6,416 nucleotides of DNA. Origin: Flavobacteriales bacterium (GTDB lineage Bacteria > Bacteroidota > Bacteroidia > Flavobacteriales_D > SKUL01). Positions within the stretch are counted from its first letter, which is position 1, and each line of letters starts with the position of its first letter. Made by a program: the position numbers and the translations under genes. The DNA lies in NCBI GenBank assembly GCA_007129985.1, contig SKUL01000164.1, forward strand, positions 1-6,416, written 5' to 3'. Below, in pieces: positions 5,916 through 6,416 of this stretch. A model generated the notes under the pieces. That model worked only from the letters and a program-made list of their open reading frames with translations. It did no database searches and had not been told where the DNA came from.

Positions 5916-6086
5916 TTATCGCTTGATGCCGGATGAGCTACTCTTGGCCTGTTTACGCTCCTGCTCCTTTTTGGATTCGGCAGTATGCGTTTTGCTGGCA
6001 GGCCCCGAACCGCGCTGCGATGCATCGTGGGTTTCCTTTTTAGGACTCTTTTTGTCCTTGAGTGGATCATTCTTTTTTTCGTTCAT
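5916..6086 (-). CDS. Small lysine-rich hydrophilic protein, 56 residues
   Basis: From the ATG at 6086 the frame reads MNEKKNDPLKDKKSPKKE, then THDASQRGSGPASKTHT, then AESKKEQERKQAKSSSSGIKR and a TAA at 5916-5918. It is extremely hydrophilic, rich in lysine, serine and glutamate, and has no hydrophobic core, so it is probably disordered. Similar short, charged, unannotated proteins are common in Bacteroidota, but I cannot name a family. GC-rich codons (CAG CGC GGT, GCC AGC) contrast with the AT-rich surroundings and support real coding. The plus-strand frame over the same bases is its antisense shadow. An A-rich leader (CCCTAAAACCCCAAAGTC) precedes the start; further upstream is TACTTTG, one base short of the -7 consensus. 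A strong minus-strand terminator closes the unit at 5707-5735. Confidence 0.6.
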   Translation of the reverse strand: MNEKKNDPLKDKKSPKKETHDASQRGSGPASKTHTAESKKEQERKQAKSSSSGIKR

Positions 6087-6316
6087 GACTTTGGGGTTTT
6101 AGGGTAACAGAATTATTACTGCTCAAAGTACAGAAGTTTAAACGTTTGAATTCTTACATTTTGCTTCTTAATTATTGTATAATTCCTCTATATCAGACGA
6201 ATGGTTATTTGTTTGATCTTGTACGCAGCTGTTTAGGGGGTGAGGCTTTATTGAAAATTTGTGAGCATTTAGCACCTCTGGGTATTAGGTGTGGCTGTAA
6301 GCTTCCCCAAAAACTG

Positions 6317-6348
6317 GACAGTCCAAAAATCAAATAACTTTGACTGTC
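6317..6348 (+). promoter_or_regulatory. Hairpin immediately before the IS transposase start
   Basis: GACAGTC (6317-6323) is the exact reverse complement of GACTGTC (6342-6348). The stem's right arm ends 2 nt before the ATG at 6351. In a transcript entering from outside the element it would fold over the start region; an mRNA started at the element's own promoter would lack the left arm. Confidence 0.4.
6335..6342 (+). promoter_or_regulatory. -7 promoter element of the IS transposase gene
   Basis: TAACTTTG matches the Bacteroidota TAnnTTTG consensus exactly. It ends 8 nt before the ATG, so the transcript would start within 1-3 nt of the start codon and be practically leaderless. A CTG at 6314-6316 sits near the expected -33 position but is not the usual TTG. 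Confidence 0.45.
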
Positions 6349-6350
6349 GT

Positions 6351-6416
6351 ATGAAAAGAAGCAAGTTTACCCCAGCTCAGATTGTTAAGATTCTCAAGGA
6401 ATGGGAATCAGGATCA
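6351..6416 (+). CDS. IS3-family transposase OrfA, N-terminus (runs off the right edge)
   Basis: The 22 codons in the window give MKRSKFTPAQIVKILKEW then ESGS. This is the standard opening of IS3-family OrfA (HTH_Tnp_1 type), where a FTxxQIVxILKExExG segment starts the helix-turn-helix that binds the terminal repeats. OrfA is normally about 90-100 residues, and OrfB, the DDE integrase, is usually produced with it by programmed -1 frameshifting; both lie outside. The gene sits 55 nt inside the likely left end of the element. Confidence 0.87.
   Translation, partial: MKRSKFTPAQIVKILKEWESGS

Larger units (their letters stand above)
6296..6416 (+). mobile_element. Left end of an IS3-family insertion sequence (cut by the window edge)
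   Basis: The left terminus probably begins TGTAAGCTTCCCCAAAAACT at 6296 and continues GGACAGTCC. The TGT start and the CCCC-AAAA-CTGGACA core are typical of IS3-family terminal inverted repeats in Bacteroidota. An OrfA reading frame starts 55 nt inside. The right end, the second inverted repeat and the target duplication lie beyond the window, so the exact boundary is inferred from the terminus pattern. Confidence 0.75.

Noticed and set aside
5875..6102. Plus-strand ORF of 75 codons, with TATCTTTG at 5825-5832 upstream
   Set aside because: It is the antisense of the lysine-rich ORF, which explains its Leu/Ser/Phe-rich translation. Its ATG lies in a hairpin arm, and the octamer is within chance expectation.
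6146..6337. Plus-strand ORF of 63 codons starting at TTG
   Set aside because: It runs across the likely boundary of the insertion sequence into the terminal repeat, and shows no recognisable protein features.

Overview
The window looks like a piece of a Bacteroidota chromosome, probably from the Flavobacteriales or a related order. The evidence is a type IX secretion (T9SS) type A sorting tail, a Bacteroidota-style short AraC regulator, A-rich leaders without Shine-Dalgarno sequences, and -7 elements of the TAnnTTTG type. Composition changes along the window: a hand count gives about 50% GC in bases 661-720 and about 37% in bases 4081-4140. The left 2.95 kb reads as conserved core or exported-protein sequence. 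The right 3.4 kb reads as an AT-rich accessory stretch of small genes that ends in an insertion sequence.

Left part (1-2948): on the minus strand, deoC (deoxyribose-phosphate aldolase) is followed 3 nt later by the start of an aldehyde dehydrogenase that leaves the window. The pair would split deoxyribose 5-phosphate and oxidise the acetaldehyde released. Divergent from deoC, on the plus strand, is an exported kelch-like protein with an N-terminal signal peptide and a C-terminal T9SS sorting domain. Its reading frame is broken by one in-frame TGA at 1539-1541.

Middle (2949-5029): a noncoding stretch holds a possible relic of a lost minus-strand gene (2993-3139). After it comes a compact minus-strand operon: an AraC-family regulator, a 51-residue Lmo0937-type membrane protein whose ATG overlaps the regulator's stop codon (ATGA), and a YtxH-domain membrane protein, closed by a clear intrinsic terminator. 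The gene order suggests the regulator controls its own operon of two small envelope proteins, perhaps for stress. Upstream of it lies a small secreted DUF6799-like protein with its own possible terminator.

Right part (5030-6416): this is mostly sparse. It has a GC-rich, strongly foldable segment (5210-5284), one doubtful 80-residue ORF, and a transcription unit made of a 56-residue lysine-rich ORF, a possible 44-residue ORF in the same frame after its stop, several perfect inverted repeats and a strong terminator. The last 121 bases are the left end of an IS3-family element, with the first 22 codons of its OrfA. The promoter-like motif there would give an almost leaderless mRNA, and a hairpin just before the ATG could block translation of read-through transcripts.

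I found no tRNA, rRNA or CRISPR array. The least explained parts are the foldable segment at 5210-5284, the hairpin-rich small-ORF unit at 5707-6086, and the regulator plus small membrane protein operon.
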